In this document: one piece after another, positions 43,131 through 51,147 of the stretch | Layout of the letters: every line of letters starts with the position of its first letter | Numbering within the stretch: position 1 is the stretch's first letter | Source: Moorena sp. SIOASIH | Lineage (GTDB): Bacteria > Cyanobacteriota > Cyanobacteriia > Cyanobacteriales > Coleofasciculaceae | Reading direction: 5' to 3' | Length of the DNA: 64,000 nt | Assembly: GCF_010671925.1 (NCBI RefSeq) | Contig: NZ_JAAHIH010000003.1 | Span: forward strand, 1,302,001-1,366,000 | Program-made: the position numbers and the translations under genes | The notes under the pieces: model-generated | The model's database searches: none | What the model saw: the letters and a program-made list of their open reading frames with translations, nothing else | What the model was told of the DNA's origin: nothing

Positions 43131-44036
43131 ATGAACACCAATCTTACCTTTCTTGGTCTCGGCGTTATGGGTGGATATATGGCAGCCAATCTTGCCCGTA
43201 GTGATTACTCCACCAGTAATTACCCCACTATCGCTTGGAATCGCACCCCCGATCGTCCAGGAGTCAAGATTGCTGCTGATGCTGGAGCCAAGGTAGTTTC
43301 ATCCATCCGCGAAGCTGTCGAGTCAGCTGACATAATTTTTTCTTGCTTGGGGGATGTCCCAGATGTGGAAGCGGTTATGCTGGGAGCTGAGGGAGTGGCT
43401 GAGTATGCCAAACCCGGTACCCTAATTGTGGATTTCACCACCATTGGACCAAATGCAGCCCAGGAAATCAGTGGGGAACTAAAGAAGCACAACCTACGTT
43501 TTCTGGATGCACCAGTTTCCGGTGGGGATATCGGAGCCAAAAATGGTACCCTAACCATTATGCTTGGAGGCGAGCAGACGGACTTCGAGGAGTGTAAACC
43601 CCTACTGGAAATTCTTGGCAAAACCATTCGCCTGTGCGGTCCGGTGGGCAGCGGTCAAGCAGTTAAACTGTGCAACCAGGTGCTTTGTTCTGTCCATATG
43701 GTAGCGCTATGCGAGGCAATGAAGTTGGCAGAACATCAAGGAATTGACCCTAATTTAGTTATTGAAGTTTGTAGCACAGGTGCGGCTGGGTCATGGGCGT
43801 TATCCAACTTAGGGCAACAAGTGGCTGAGTCTGACTTTGAGCCTGGTTTCATGATTAAGCACATGGTCAAAGACCTCAGGCTTGTACTCGAAAGCCTCCA
43901 GTCTTCTAGTCTGGATTTAGCTGGAGTGGAATTAGCTGACCGTCTTTTCAAAGTTGTTCAACAACTTGACAGTGGTACAGGAGGTGAACAGGGAACTCAA
44001 GCCATGATCCGTGCTTACGGTGAACTCAGAAGCTGA
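43131..44036 (+). CDS. 3-hydroxyisobutyrate dehydrogenase-family oxidoreductase
   Basis: From ATG 43131 this is a 301-aa NAD(P)-dependent beta-hydroxyacid dehydrogenase. It starts LTFLGLGVMGGYMAANLARS (Rossmann GxGxxG) and carries the substrate motif FLDAPVSGGDIGAKNGTL and the catalytic Lys region GSGQAVKLCNQVL. Similar plant and cyanobacterial enzymes reduce glyoxylate or succinic semialdehyde; substrate is uncertain here. The open frame upstream to 43014 is the IS-end remnant and is not counted. Confidence 0.9.
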   Translation: MNTNLTFLGLGVMGGYMAANLARSDYSTSNYPTIAWNRTPDRPGVKIAADAGAKVVSSIREAVESADIIFSCLGDVPDVEAVMLGAEGVAEYAKPGTLIVDFTTIGPNAAQEISGELKKHNLRFLDAPVSGGDIGAKNGTLTIMLGGEQTDFEECKPLLEILGKTIRLCGPVGSGQAVKLCNQVLCSVHMVALCEAMKLAEHQGIDPNLVIEVCSTGAAGSWALSNLGQQVAESDFEPGFMIKHMVKDLRLVLESLQSSSLDLAGVELADRLFKVVQQLDSGTGGEQGTQAMIRAYGELRS

Positions 44037-44192
44037 AGGATGATGGATTTAGTGATACCGCTATCCACTTAAGCCGGGACAGTAGATTAGTTATTGGGAA
44101 ATTGGTGATGGCTAGGGAAATCTGTCCTGCTTTCAGCTAGTAGCGGTGATATGGCACTACGCATTTAGTTTGACATTCCTAAACTCCGAAAC

Positions 44193-44624
44193 TTAGTCAT
44201 AGCTTACTTCTGACTTCTGACTTCTGACTTCTGACGCTAAGCGTAGCGCTATACCAAGTATTTCTTGAGATTTTTCCAAGACTTGATCAGGGTCAAAGGG
44301 TTTAGTGAGGTACATATCTGTGCCGACCTCTTTGCCCTTTTGTTTATCAAACTCTTGTCCCTTAGCCGTTAGCATGATCACATAAACATCGTTCATACAC
44401 AGAACATTTTTGATCTGATTACAGACATCAAACCCACTCATTTTCGGCATCATTAAATCCAGAAATACCAGATTAGGTTGCTCTGACTTAACTTGCTCTA
44501 GAGCATCTTCACCATCCTCAGCGGTGAGTAATTCTACCCCTTCATCTTCCAGGTCTTCCAGGGTTTGCTCGATCAGTAGTCTCATATAAGGTTCATCATC
44601 AACGATCAAGATTTTTTTAGTCAT
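44193..44624 (-). CDS. CheY-like single-domain response regulator with repeat-encoded tail
   Basis: This protein is about 143 aa from the ATG at 44624 (MTKKILIVDDEPYMRLLIEQ). It shows the acidic pocket DDE, phosphoacceptor Asp in NLVFLDLMMPKMSGFDV, Thr in VIMLTAKGQ and Lys in DMYLTKPFDPDQ. There is no output domain, so it signals by protein contact. The last about 16 residues (RLASEVRSQKSEVSYD) are read from an AGAAGTC heptamer run and a GCGCTACGCTTAGCG palindrome, beyond the normal receiver end. Confidence 0.9.
   Translation of the reverse strand: MTKKILIVDDEPYMRLLIEQTLEDLEDEGVELLTAEDGEDALEQVKSEQPNLVFLDLMMPKMSGFDVCNQIKNVLCMNDVYVIMLTAKGQEFDKQKGKEVGTDMYLTKPFDPDQVLEKSQEILGIALRLASEVRSQKSEVSYD
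44206..44254. repeat. Heptamer repeat plus palindrome at the 3' end of the regulator gene
   Basis: Four ACTTCTG units are followed by GCTAAGCGTAGCGC. The run is translated in the regulator's C-terminal tail. Confidence 0.75.
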
Positions 44625-44934
44625 AGAGCAGTCTGCTGGGTAAAGCATTACCTGTTTCTACACCAACTAATTTACTTGATCAAGTAAGATATTCCGGATG
44701 CTTTGCTGGTAAATCGGTAGGGTATTTAAGTATTTATTAATTAATTATTAGATAAGTATTCAAGCGGACACAATCTGAAAGTAGCTTTAGCTAAAGTAGG
44801 ACAAAAAAGTCCCCACACCAAATGGTAATGGGGGCATACTGGAGTTGCTATAGTTGCCAGAAGCTAATAATGCCCTGTATCAAAACCTGATCAAGCCAAC
44901 AGTCTTTTCACTGTTTAACTGATCGGGGAGTTTG

Positions 44935-44986
44935 AGGGGTCTATCCATCCCCATCCCTATGCACGGGTGGGGATGGATAGACCCCT
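44935..44986. repeat. Perfect 19-bp stem hairpin abutting a palindromic repeat
   Basis: AGGGGTCTATCCATCCCCA (44935-44953) pairs perfectly with 44968-44986 around 14 nt. The 24-nt GGCCGTAGGCC palindrome begins two bases later. No T tract follows, so it is a repeat structure rather than a clear terminator. Confidence 0.8.
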
Positions 44987-44987
44987 G

Positions 44988-45011
44988 GCCGTAGGCCACG
45001 CTACGCGAACA
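44988..45011. repeat. 24-nt palindromic repeat, identical to 1948-1971
   Basis: GGCCGTAGGCCACGCTACGC plus GAAC, the same 24-mer as in the transposase pseudogene near the left end of the window. Confidence 0.85.
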
Positions 45012-45192
45012 AATATTTAGCGATGACTTGACGACTTATCGCAAAATATATAGCGCTACGCGCCAGGCAAGAGGCAAGAGGCATGCATGCTAAAGTTGAC
45101 TACAACAGCTTTTCAGTTTGTATCAATGTCCTAACCTTAATACGTAGTGCTATATATAATGATAGAAGGTCGATAGATAAGTGTAGAAACAG

Positions 45193-45410
45193 TGAGACAT
45201 CAAGCCGTCAAAATAAGGATTTACCCCACACAAGAGCAAATTCATATACTTGCTCAGCACTTTGGCTGTGCTCGTTGGTGGTGGAATTATGCGCGCTAAA
45301 TCAATGCATAGAAACTTACAAAGAGACCGGCATTGGGTTGTCTCGTTCTGCACTCAATGGTATGTTGCCAAAGCTCAAAAAAGATGAGAAAACCGAATGG
45401 CTAAAAGACT
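45193..45410 (+). pseudogene. tnpB 5' fragment fused to hoxU
   Basis: GTG 45193 starts VRHQAVKIRIYPTQEQIHIL and AQHFGCARWWWNYA, then after a 2-nt slip LNQCIETYKETGIGLSRSAL and LPKLKKDEKTEWLKD, the N-terminus of a TnpB. It ends abruptly at 45410, where hoxU sequence begins. It marks the deletion or insertion that removed hoxE, hoxF and most of hoxU. Confidence 0.8.
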
Positions 45411-45583
45411 GTTACTCTCCTTGGGGGGAGGTAAATGCCTGTACTTCCTGCGGAAAATGCGTAGATGCTTGTCCCACAGGGGCAATTTTCCGTAAGGGCA
45501 CAACAACTGCAGAGAAAGAACGCGATCGCGGTAAGCTGGAATTTTTGGTTACAGCTAGAACCAAACAAGAATGGAAGCGATAG
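45411..45583 (+). pseudogene. hoxU: hoxU 3' fragment (bidirectional hydrogenase diaphorase subunit)
   Basis: The C-terminal 57 codons are ..SPWGEVNACTSCGKCVDACP and TGAIFRKGTTTAEKERDRGK, a 4Fe-4S ligand set (CxxCxxC..C) typical of the end of HoxU. In a complete protein this subunit passes electrons between the flavin subunit and the hydrogenase. The N-terminal 2Fe-2S and His-ligated clusters are absent; the upstream frame is a tnpB fragment. Confidence 0.82.
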
Positions 45584-45625
45584 GTTCTACTAATTAATAG
45601 TTGGACAATTGGATCAGTAATAGTT

Positions 45626-46009
45626 ATGAACAAATCTCAGACAAGCCTAATTAGTCATATCTCTTGGGGTCGTATGGAGGTAACCAATAATGGTGAGACT
45701 TATCAATTCAAAGATTGTAAAGTATGGCCGGGAGGAGCTAAGGAATGGGATTGGAGACTCACAGGTACTCGCCATCAGCCCGGTATTCAACCCGCCGATA
45801 TCGAAGAAATTTTGGCTCAGGGCATAGAGTTTCTGGTTTTGTCCCGTGGTATGCAACTAATGCTACAAACCTGTCCAGAAACTGAGGAATTGCTCCATCA
45901 AAGAGGAATTGAGTATTATATCGGGCAGACTAAATTAGCTGTAGACCTATTCAACAGTTTGATGCAACAAGGTAAAAAAGTCGGAGGTATATTTCATTCG
46001 ACTTGTTAA
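45626..46009 (+). CDS. Mth938-like domain protein in the hox locus
   Basis: This 127-aa protein has an Mth938/NDUFAF3-like fold: LISHISWGRMEVTNNGETYQ, KVWPGGAKEWDWRLTGTRHQ, FLVLSRGMQLMLQTCPETEE and AVDLFNSLMQQGKKVGGIFH. It is complete. Genes of this type occur inside some cyanobacterial hox operons between hoxU and hoxY, the position it has here; a role in hydrogenase assembly is possible but unproven. It lies 22 bp before hoxY. Confidence 0.85.
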   Translation: MNKSQTSLISHISWGRMEVTNNGETYQFKDCKVWPGGAKEWDWRLTGTRHQPGIQPADIEEILAQGIEFLVLSRGMQLMLQTCPETEELLHQRGIEYYIGQTKLAVDLFNSLMQQGKKVGGIFHSTC

Positions 46010-46031
46010 CTCGTTATCAGCTTGAGGAACG

Positions 46032-46466
46032 ATGGAAAAAATTAAATTAGCAACAGTATGCTTACCGGGGTGTTCGGGATGTCATATGTCCTTTTTGGAT
46101 CTAGACCAATGGCTGCTCGAACTCGCCCAATATGTAGATGTGGTTTACAGTCCCGTTGGGTCTGACCTGAAAGAATACCCGGAAAACGTGGATGTTTGTT
46201 TAGTAGAGGGTGGTATTGCCAATGAAGATAACTTAGAACTCATTAACCAAGTTCGGGAACGTAGCAAAATCCTCGTTTCTTTCGGAGATTGTGCCGTGAC
46301 TGCCAACGTTCCTGCTATGCGGAATATGCTGGACGGTGCAGAACCTGTTCTCAAACGCGCCTATCTCGAATTGGGGGATGTCACTCCCCAACTCCCTTAC
46401 GAACCAGGAATTGTACCGGAATTACTAGAGCAGGTACTGCCCGTTCACCAAGATAGCAGCTTGTAG
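46032..46466 (+). pseudogene. hoxY: hoxY, truncated at the 3' end by a foldback element
   Basis: The N-terminal 139 codons of the hydrogenase small subunit are intact, with the first cluster ligands in ATVCLPGCSGCHMSFLDLD and VDVCLVEGGIANEDNLELI, and SFGDCAVTANVPAMRN. After ..LEQVLPVH the family continues with a PGCPP cluster-binding end, but here QDSSL and a stop follow, and the stop lies in a TAGGGTGGGC foldback repeat. The last Cys ligand is gone and hoxH does not follow, so no hydrogenase can form from this locus. Confidence 0.88.
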
Positions 46467-46531
46467 GGTGGGCAAAAACAGTTTGCTTATGCATGAGTAT
46501 TCTAGATTATATACTTTGCCCACCCTACTTT
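46464..46531. repeat. TAGGGTGGGC foldback element, copy 2
   Basis: TAGGGTGGGCAAA and TTTGCCCACCCTA form inverted ends around about 40 bp of AT-rich sequence that differs from copies 1 and 3. The TAG is the stop codon of the hoxY fragment. Confidence 0.8.
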
Positions 46532-46545
46532 AATTGGTCTGTTCG

Positions 46546-46613
46546 CGTAGCGTCCGCGTAGCGCATCAGCTGATAGCTGATACGCGACACGCTGATAGCT
46601 GATAGCTTACGTT
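46546..46613. repeat. Palindrome and heptamer remnant
   Basis: TTCGCGTAGCGTCCGCGTAG is followed by four AGCTGATA-type units and GCTTAC, the right half of the foldback elements with heptamer arms. It abuts the stop codon of the RTX gene. Confidence 0.65.
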
Positions 46614-47177
46614 TTAGAACACTACAGCGGAATTGGTTCTGGTAAAGACGTCTATATCTAACCCCCTATTTAATACTGCAACTTCCGATCCATCAACCGA
46701 TAAAAAGCCGGTGAAGGCATCGTAACTTACATCAGTGCTGCCTACAACTACTATCGCATCACTTCCTACTTCGAAGTCGAGGATAATATCCAAGTCTCCT
46801 TCTAAGAACTGATCTGCGAAAAACTCGTAGATATCGCTGCCGCCGCCACTGATCAGAACATCGGATCCTTCATTGCCAACAACAACATCATCTCCTAAGC
46901 CGCCTCGAACAATATCATCTCCGAGACCGCCGAAGACAAAGTCAGTTCCTCCAGCACCCTGGATGTTATCGTCTCCTGCTCCAGCCATGAGTATATCTAC
47001 TTCATCGCCGCCAGCTGCTACATCATTACCGTCGCCAAAAATAAAAATGTTAGTTTGATCTTCTTGTCCTACGGCGAATACACCTCCACCCTCTTGAGGG
47101 CTATCAAAAAACATTGCACCCTCAAAGTCGCTTATAAATAGCGGAGCTGTGCTACCTGGACTTAATGTTGCTGCCAT
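46614..47177 (-). CDS. RTX (hemolysin-type calcium-binding repeat) protein
   Basis: This 187-aa acidic protein has nonapeptide repeats of the GGxGxD type in the middle (FGDGNDVAAGGDEVDILMAG, GAGDDNIQGAGGTDFVFGGL and more). The C-terminal part (DLDIILDFEVGSDAIVVVG) is the usual end of such proteins. It has no N-terminal signal peptide, which fits type I secretion. There are no transporter genes nearby. It could be a secreted calcium-binding surface protein; no enzymatic domain is seen. Confidence 0.88.
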   Translation of the reverse strand: MAATLSPGSTAPLFISDFEGAMFFDSPQEGGGVFAVGQEDQTNIFIFGDGNDVAAGGDEVDILMAGAGDDNIQGAGGTDFVFGGLGDDIVRGGLGDDVVVGNEGSDVLISGGGSDIYEFFADQFLEGDLDIILDFEVGSDAIVVVGSTDVSYDAFTGFLSVDGSEVAVLNRGLDIDVFTRTNSAVVF

Positions 47178-47243
47178 TTAATTCTCTCCTTGTTTTAGCT
47201 TGAATTTTCTGTAACAGGTCATAGGTCGTCCGGTTAATCTCAC

Positions 47244-47363
47244 ATCTTGCACCATTCTCAATAAGCTTGGTTGATGTAGGGTGGGCAGTGCACCAGACAG
47301 ATAATGAAGCTTGCAAAGCGCGTAGGCACTGCCCACCCTAGGATGAATGACAATGGTGCAAGA
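47244..47363. repeat. TAGGGTGGGCAGTG foldback element, copy 3 (complete)
   Basis: The outer arms CATCTTGCACCATTCTCA (47244) and TGACAATGGTGCAAGAT (to 47363) and the inner arms TAGGGTGGGCAGTG and CACTGCCCACCCTA are all present, with the core GACAGATAA..AAGCTTGCAAAGCGCG shared with copy 1. It shows the full extent (about 120 bp) of the family. Confidence 0.85.
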
Positions 47364-47777
47364 TCTCGGTTAATCACGTTGTATTCAGGTAAATCGTTAA
47401 TTGTTAATGGGAGTTCATGGGAATTAATGGGAATTAATTGAAGTTACCATCAACAATTAACGATGAGTGAGTAGTCTAAACTACTACCTGGTTGGATGAG
47501 TGTTTAACCGGACTTGATATCAACTATAATTTTTTCTACTTGAATAAAAATTAGAAACAAATTAGAAAAAAGTTAGACTTGCTTGATTAAAATCAAATGT
47601 TAGACGGAGCGATTATAAATTATTAGTCAAGAATAAAAATTAGAAACAAATTAGACTTACTTGATTCAAATCAAGTTTTACACAGGTAATAGCTCGTCCC
47701 GTGAATCACTTCATATTCAGGGCAAGGGTTAATGCTTAATGGTTAATTGACTCTTGACAATTAACCATTTTCAATTT
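47364..47777. other. Intergenic region upstream of RTX gene
   Basis: AT-rich, with no gene. A 29-bp stretch (AGAATAAAAATTAGAAACAAATTAGA-like) is repeated at about 47538 and 47631 next to TTGATT..AAATCAA motifs, possibly a duplicated regulatory site; direct repeats of GTTAATGG also occur. Confidence 0.4.
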
Positions 47778-48428
47778 TCAATTTTCAATTAAGGTAATCA
47801 AACGCCTCTTACGAGTAATTGCTCCTGTTTTCTCCAGTTGCATCAAAGCTCGTGATACGGTTTCGGGAGTCAAACCTAGTTCAGCAGCAATTTCTTTGAA
47901 GGGTTGGTCTAAGCTGAGAACGGTTTGATTACGGAACTGAGCTAAGTAGTGTAGATATTGAAGTACCCGGTCGTGAGCAGTCCGAATTTCTCGCCACTCT
48001 AAACGGACTCTGAGGGAGTGAATGTGTCTAACTAAAATGGTCATGAAATTCTCGGCCAAGTCAGGATAAAGGCAAAGGCTTGACAAAAGAAGTTGCTTGG
48101 GATAAACAATTACTCGTGAAGCTACCTTAGCAATTGCTGTGTAAGGATAGACCGTTGAGAAAAGAGCACTTTCAGCTAAGCTCTCACCGGCTCTAACAAC
48201 CTGGAGTGTAACCATTTTCCCTGATTGAGTGTAGTGAACAATTTTGAATCGCCCTGTTTCCACTACAAAAAAAGACGATGCGGAATTTCCCTGGTAGAAT
48301 AGCTTCTGTTCAGCAACCAGATTCTGGAATATGACACCCTGACTTAGAGCAGGGGGAAGGCTCTCAGGTTTCAATAGATTCATCAATAAGGCTTCTAGTA
48401 CGGCAGGACATGTGAATAGTTTAAGCAA
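47778..48428 (-). CDS. Crp/Fnr-family transcription regulator
   Basis: This frame encodes 216 aa from 48428, or 200 aa from the internal Met at 48380 (MNLLKPESLPPALSQ), which fits the family length better. The N-terminal cyclic-nucleotide-binding-like domain (LFYQGNSASSFFVVETGRFK, VVRAGESLAESALF) is followed by a dimer helix and the HTH FKEIAAELGLTPETVSRALM. There is no N-terminal cysteine cluster, so it is not an FNR oxygen sensor. The ligand is unknown; an adenylate cyclase gene lies just upstream on the same strand (48857), so cAMP is plausible. Confidence 0.9.
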   Translation of the reverse strand: MLKLFTCPAVLEALLMNLLKPESLPPALSQGVIFQNLVAEQKLFYQGNSASSFFVVETGRFKIVHYTQSGKMVTLQVVRAGESLAESALFSTVYPYTAIAKVASRVIVYPKQLLLSSLCLYPDLAENFMTILVRHIHSLRVRLEWREIRTAHDRVLQYLHYLAQFRNQTVLSLDQPFKEIAAELGLTPETVSRALMQLEKTGAITRKRRLITLIEN

Positions 48429-48528
48429 TCATTTTTGGCGATGTCTGTTGGAAAAGATCGCAAAAAATCAGAACTTGAACACAGAAAATGTCCCAGACAG
48501 CAACTAGGAGTAGGAAGCTCGGAGGGTG

Positions 48529-48655
48529 CATCTCATATTTGTAAAAAAGAAGGGTAAGTGTGGAAAGTGTGGGAAGTGTGGGGAGTGTGGGAAGTGTGGG
48601 AAGTGTGGGAATATTATTAGAATTTTTGCCTAATTGCAACAGTGAGATGCAGCCC
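48529..48655. repeat. Foldback element containing 9-bp tandem repeats
   Basis: GCATCTCAT (about 48533) pairs with GTGAGATGC (about 48641). Between them AAGTGTGGG is repeated six times head to tail. A short ORF read through it is an artefact of the repeat. Confidence 0.75.
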
Positions 48656-48856
48656 CTTAATAACACCCCCTAGAAGTATATTTACTACCTAAGTACTGAT
48701 AACAAGTAACAATTTATCTAAATACGAAATGATTAACTATCGGAGATATTAGGTAAACTGATGTGCATTTAAATTGGTTATTCCCTGTTCCCTGTTCCCT
48801 GTTTCCTGTTCCCTTTGATTAATTTAGATATCCCAAACTCAATGCTGAACATCTTA

Positions 48857-50290
48857 TCAGTTAATCAACTCAAATACATCTACTGTTTGCCGTTTTCCCT
48901 TGATTGGAACCTGACCCAATTCCCGATAGGTATACTGGTGCTTGGTCCCTTCATAGACACTACCACTGACGAGGATCTGACCCCCCTTGGCCATAGCTTG
49001 TAATCTGGCAGCGATATTGACTTCATCACCAATGGCTGTATAGTCCATATGCTGAGGAGAACCAATGTTTCCCACCACGACTTCTCCTGAACTAATCCCA
49101 ATACCGGTTAGAAAATTCTCCCGGATCCAGGGGGTAGGCATAGTTTTAAGTTGATGTTGCATAGCAATAGCAGCTGCGATCGCTTGTCCCTGATTATCCT
49201 CTAGCTTCGAGGGCGCACCAAACATAGCCACAATCATATCCCCCACAAATTTATTGACTGTTCCCTCATGACTGAAGATAACATCGACCATGGAGGTAAA
49301 ATATTCGTTCAGGTATTCAACAATTTTATGGGCTTCTAATTCTTCACACCGAGTTGTGAAATTCCGAATATCAGAGAACAATATAGTAATAGGCTTTTTG
49401 GCTGGAGTCAGGGAGATATTGCCCTTGGCATCAATAATGGCTTGGACAAGTTGGGAAGGAATATAGCGTTCCAGTCGGCTTTTAATCCGCTCCTCCTGTA
49501 GTTTATTTCTATGGAGCAAGGCATTTTCAATAGCTCCTGCTGCTTGAGCTCCAAGAATCGTTAAAAATTTCAAGTCTTGAGCTGTATAATTAACCGGTTT
49601 TTCACTACAAAAGTTAATCACCCCCAGCAGACCCTTTTGGGTTTTTAGAGGAGCACAAACCAGAGAGTTGATGGACTTCACACTAGCAATAAACCTGGGA
49701 TCATCTTGAACCTGATTCACAATCTCAGCCTTGCCAATTCCTAGCCCATTCTTTGTCTTACTATTGCTCAGCTGAAAAAATTCTGTTGGATTATACTGTT
49801 TGCCAAAGGCTGAGATTATATCTAGTTGCTCAGTTTCGGAATTAATTAACAAGACTGAACCACAATCTCCTGGAATCAGTCTTCTCGCTTCATCCAGGAA
49901 AAGCTGAGCAATAGCGGACAGCTCTAAACAGGATGGAATCCGTTCTGAAACTCTATAGAGTAAATTAATTTCTCGGTATTGATCTAAGATAGCACTGCCT
50001 AGATCTTTTTTTTCTAATTCTTGATTAACCAAATAATTCAGGAGTTCTTTAATTGCGATCGCTTTCTGATCCCCCTTGACCCAGCCAATCACCTGACCTC
50101 TTGCTTCAACGGGATATTTATTGGCTAAGTTACAACCTCCCAATACCCGAATTTTCCTAGGATTGTCCAACAGCAGCTTTCCGTGGACATCCTCAATCTG
50201 GACAGCGGTGTCTATGGCGTCAATCAGTTGACTTATGACCCCTAGCGCTTTTGGCTTAGAAATAATTTTTTTGAGACTGACAGATGCCAT
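48857..50290 (-). CDS. GAF domain-containing class III adenylate/guanylate cyclase
   Basis: This 477-aa soluble protein has an N-terminal about 100-residue region (KALGVISQLIDAIDTAVQIE, GQVIGWVKGDQKAIAIKELL), a GAF sensor domain (about 115-265; GDCGSVLLINSETEQLDIIS), and a linker EERIKSRLERYIPSQLVQ. The class III catalytic domain has the metal-binding Asp residues in ITILFSDIRNFTTR and NKFVGDMIVAMFGAP and the YTAIGDEVNIAARLQ region. It makes cAMP or cGMP. It is the last gene of the kinase-GAF-cyclase operon; the Crp-type regulator gene lies downstream. Confidence 0.93.
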   Translation of the reverse strand: MASVSLKKIISKPKALGVISQLIDAIDTAVQIEDVHGKLLLDNPRKIRVLGGCNLANKYPVEARGQVIGWVKGDQKAIAIKELLNYLVNQELEKKDLGSAILDQYREINLLYRVSERIPSCLELSAIAQLFLDEARRLIPGDCGSVLLINSETEQLDIISAFGKQYNPTEFFQLSNSKTKNGLGIGKAEIVNQVQDDPRFIASVKSINSLVCAPLKTQKGLLGVINFCSEKPVNYTAQDLKFLTILGAQAAGAIENALLHRNKLQEERIKSRLERYIPSQLVQAIIDAKGNISLTPAKKPITILFSDIRNFTTRCEELEAHKIVEYLNEYFTSMVDVIFSHEGTVNKFVGDMIVAMFGAPSKLEDNQGQAIAAAIAMQHQLKTMPTPWIRENFLTGIGISSGEVVVGNIGSPQHMDYTAIGDEVNIAARLQAMAKGGQILVSGSVYEGTKHQYTYRELGQVPIKGKRQTVDVFELIN

Positions 50291-50316
50291 ACTTTGTGCT
50301 AATATTATAAATTGGC

Positions 50317-51129
50317 TTAAAAGTATCGATTCAAATTACTCCTCACCCGTTCCTCTCGAAGCATATTTTCATAGAGGATAGCATTAGATATGGCTGATGT
50401 GGCTTGAGATGCTAAAGCACTGATCAATTTCAAATCCCTGGCTGTATAGTCTACAGGTTGTTCACTACTGAGCTCAATCACACCAATTACTTCATCTTTG
50501 GTCTTGAGTGGGACACACATTAGGGAACTGATCGGATAATCAGATGGCACAAACCTGGGATCCGATGAGACATCGTTAACGATTTCTCCTACACCAGTCA
50601 TAATCACACTGCGAACAATACCTGCTATCGATTGCTTCTGGGGTCTATACCCCATTTCTGGCTCAAAGCTAGCGAGTACTTCCAGTTGGGATTGGTCTTG
50701 GTCTAGCAAAAAGAGAAATCCCCGATTTACTGGAATTAATTCCCTAGTTTGATTAATCACAATTTGAGCAACGTCTTGAGGCATTAAGTTGGCAGTTAAT
50801 TTCCCCGATAGATTGTAGAGTAAGTTTATTTCTCGATAGTTATCTAAGGTTTCTATAGCAATTGATCGGCGTTCTAGTTCTCGATTCGCTAAATAATTGA
50901 TTAGAGCGGCAATAGGACGAGCATTCTCTCCTCCTCTAACCCACCCTAAAGTAGTTCCTTTCAGGTCTATCTTGTATTTTCCAGATGAATCATCAGGCTC
51001 ATCTCCGAATAACAGTTGCTCATCAATGTCTTGAATACTAATATCTCCTCCCAGGGAAGTTATCAGGTTATTGAGCAGTGACGAGATGTCTTTTTTTGCA
51101 ATTATTTTTTTAAGTTTAATAGCGTTCAT
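50317..51129 (-). CDS. GAF domain protein, paralogue of the cyclase sensor half
   Basis: This 270-aa protein matches the N-terminal half of the next gene in order and motif: IIAKKDISSLLNNLITSLGG, GTTLGWVRGGENARPIAALI, YREINLLYNLSGKLTANL and a GAF domain. It ends at LREERVRSNLNRYF, which corresponds to the linker preceding the cyclase domain there. It therefore looks like a tandem duplicate that lost its catalytic domain. It may act as a sensory or heterodimer partner. 26 bp separate it from the cyclase gene and 18 bp from the kinase gene. Confidence 0.88.
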   Translation of the reverse strand: MNAIKLKKIIAKKDISSLLNNLITSLGGDISIQDIDEQLLFGDEPDDSSGKYKIDLKGTTLGWVRGGENARPIAALINYLANRELERRSIAIETLDNYREINLLYNLSGKLTANLMPQDVAQIVINQTRELIPVNRGFLFLLDQDQSQLEVLASFEPEMGYRPQKQSIAGIVRSVIMTGVGEIVNDVSSDPRFVPSDYPISSLMCVPLKTKDEVIGVIELSSEQPVDYTARDLKLISALASQATSAISNAILYENMLREERVRSNLNRYF

Positions 51130-51147
51130 GCATATATTAGTTTAGTA

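Larger units (their letters stand above)
44649..45192. other. Intergenic region between response regulator and hox remnant
   Basis: No gene is seen. It holds a very long hairpin (44935-44986), a 24-nt palindrome (44988-45011) and CGCTACGCG fragments up to 45065. A weaker hairpin GTCCCCACACC..GGTAATGGGGGC lies at about 44809-44836. Confidence 0.5.

Noticed and set aside
45083..45192. Upstream part of a frame leading into hoxU
   Set aside because: The frame before 45193 matches nothing; the tnpB fragment is read from the GTG at 45193 in another frame.
48421..48666. 81-codon ORF with TLPTLPTLPTLP
   Set aside because: It is read from a 9-bp tandem repeat within a foldback element.
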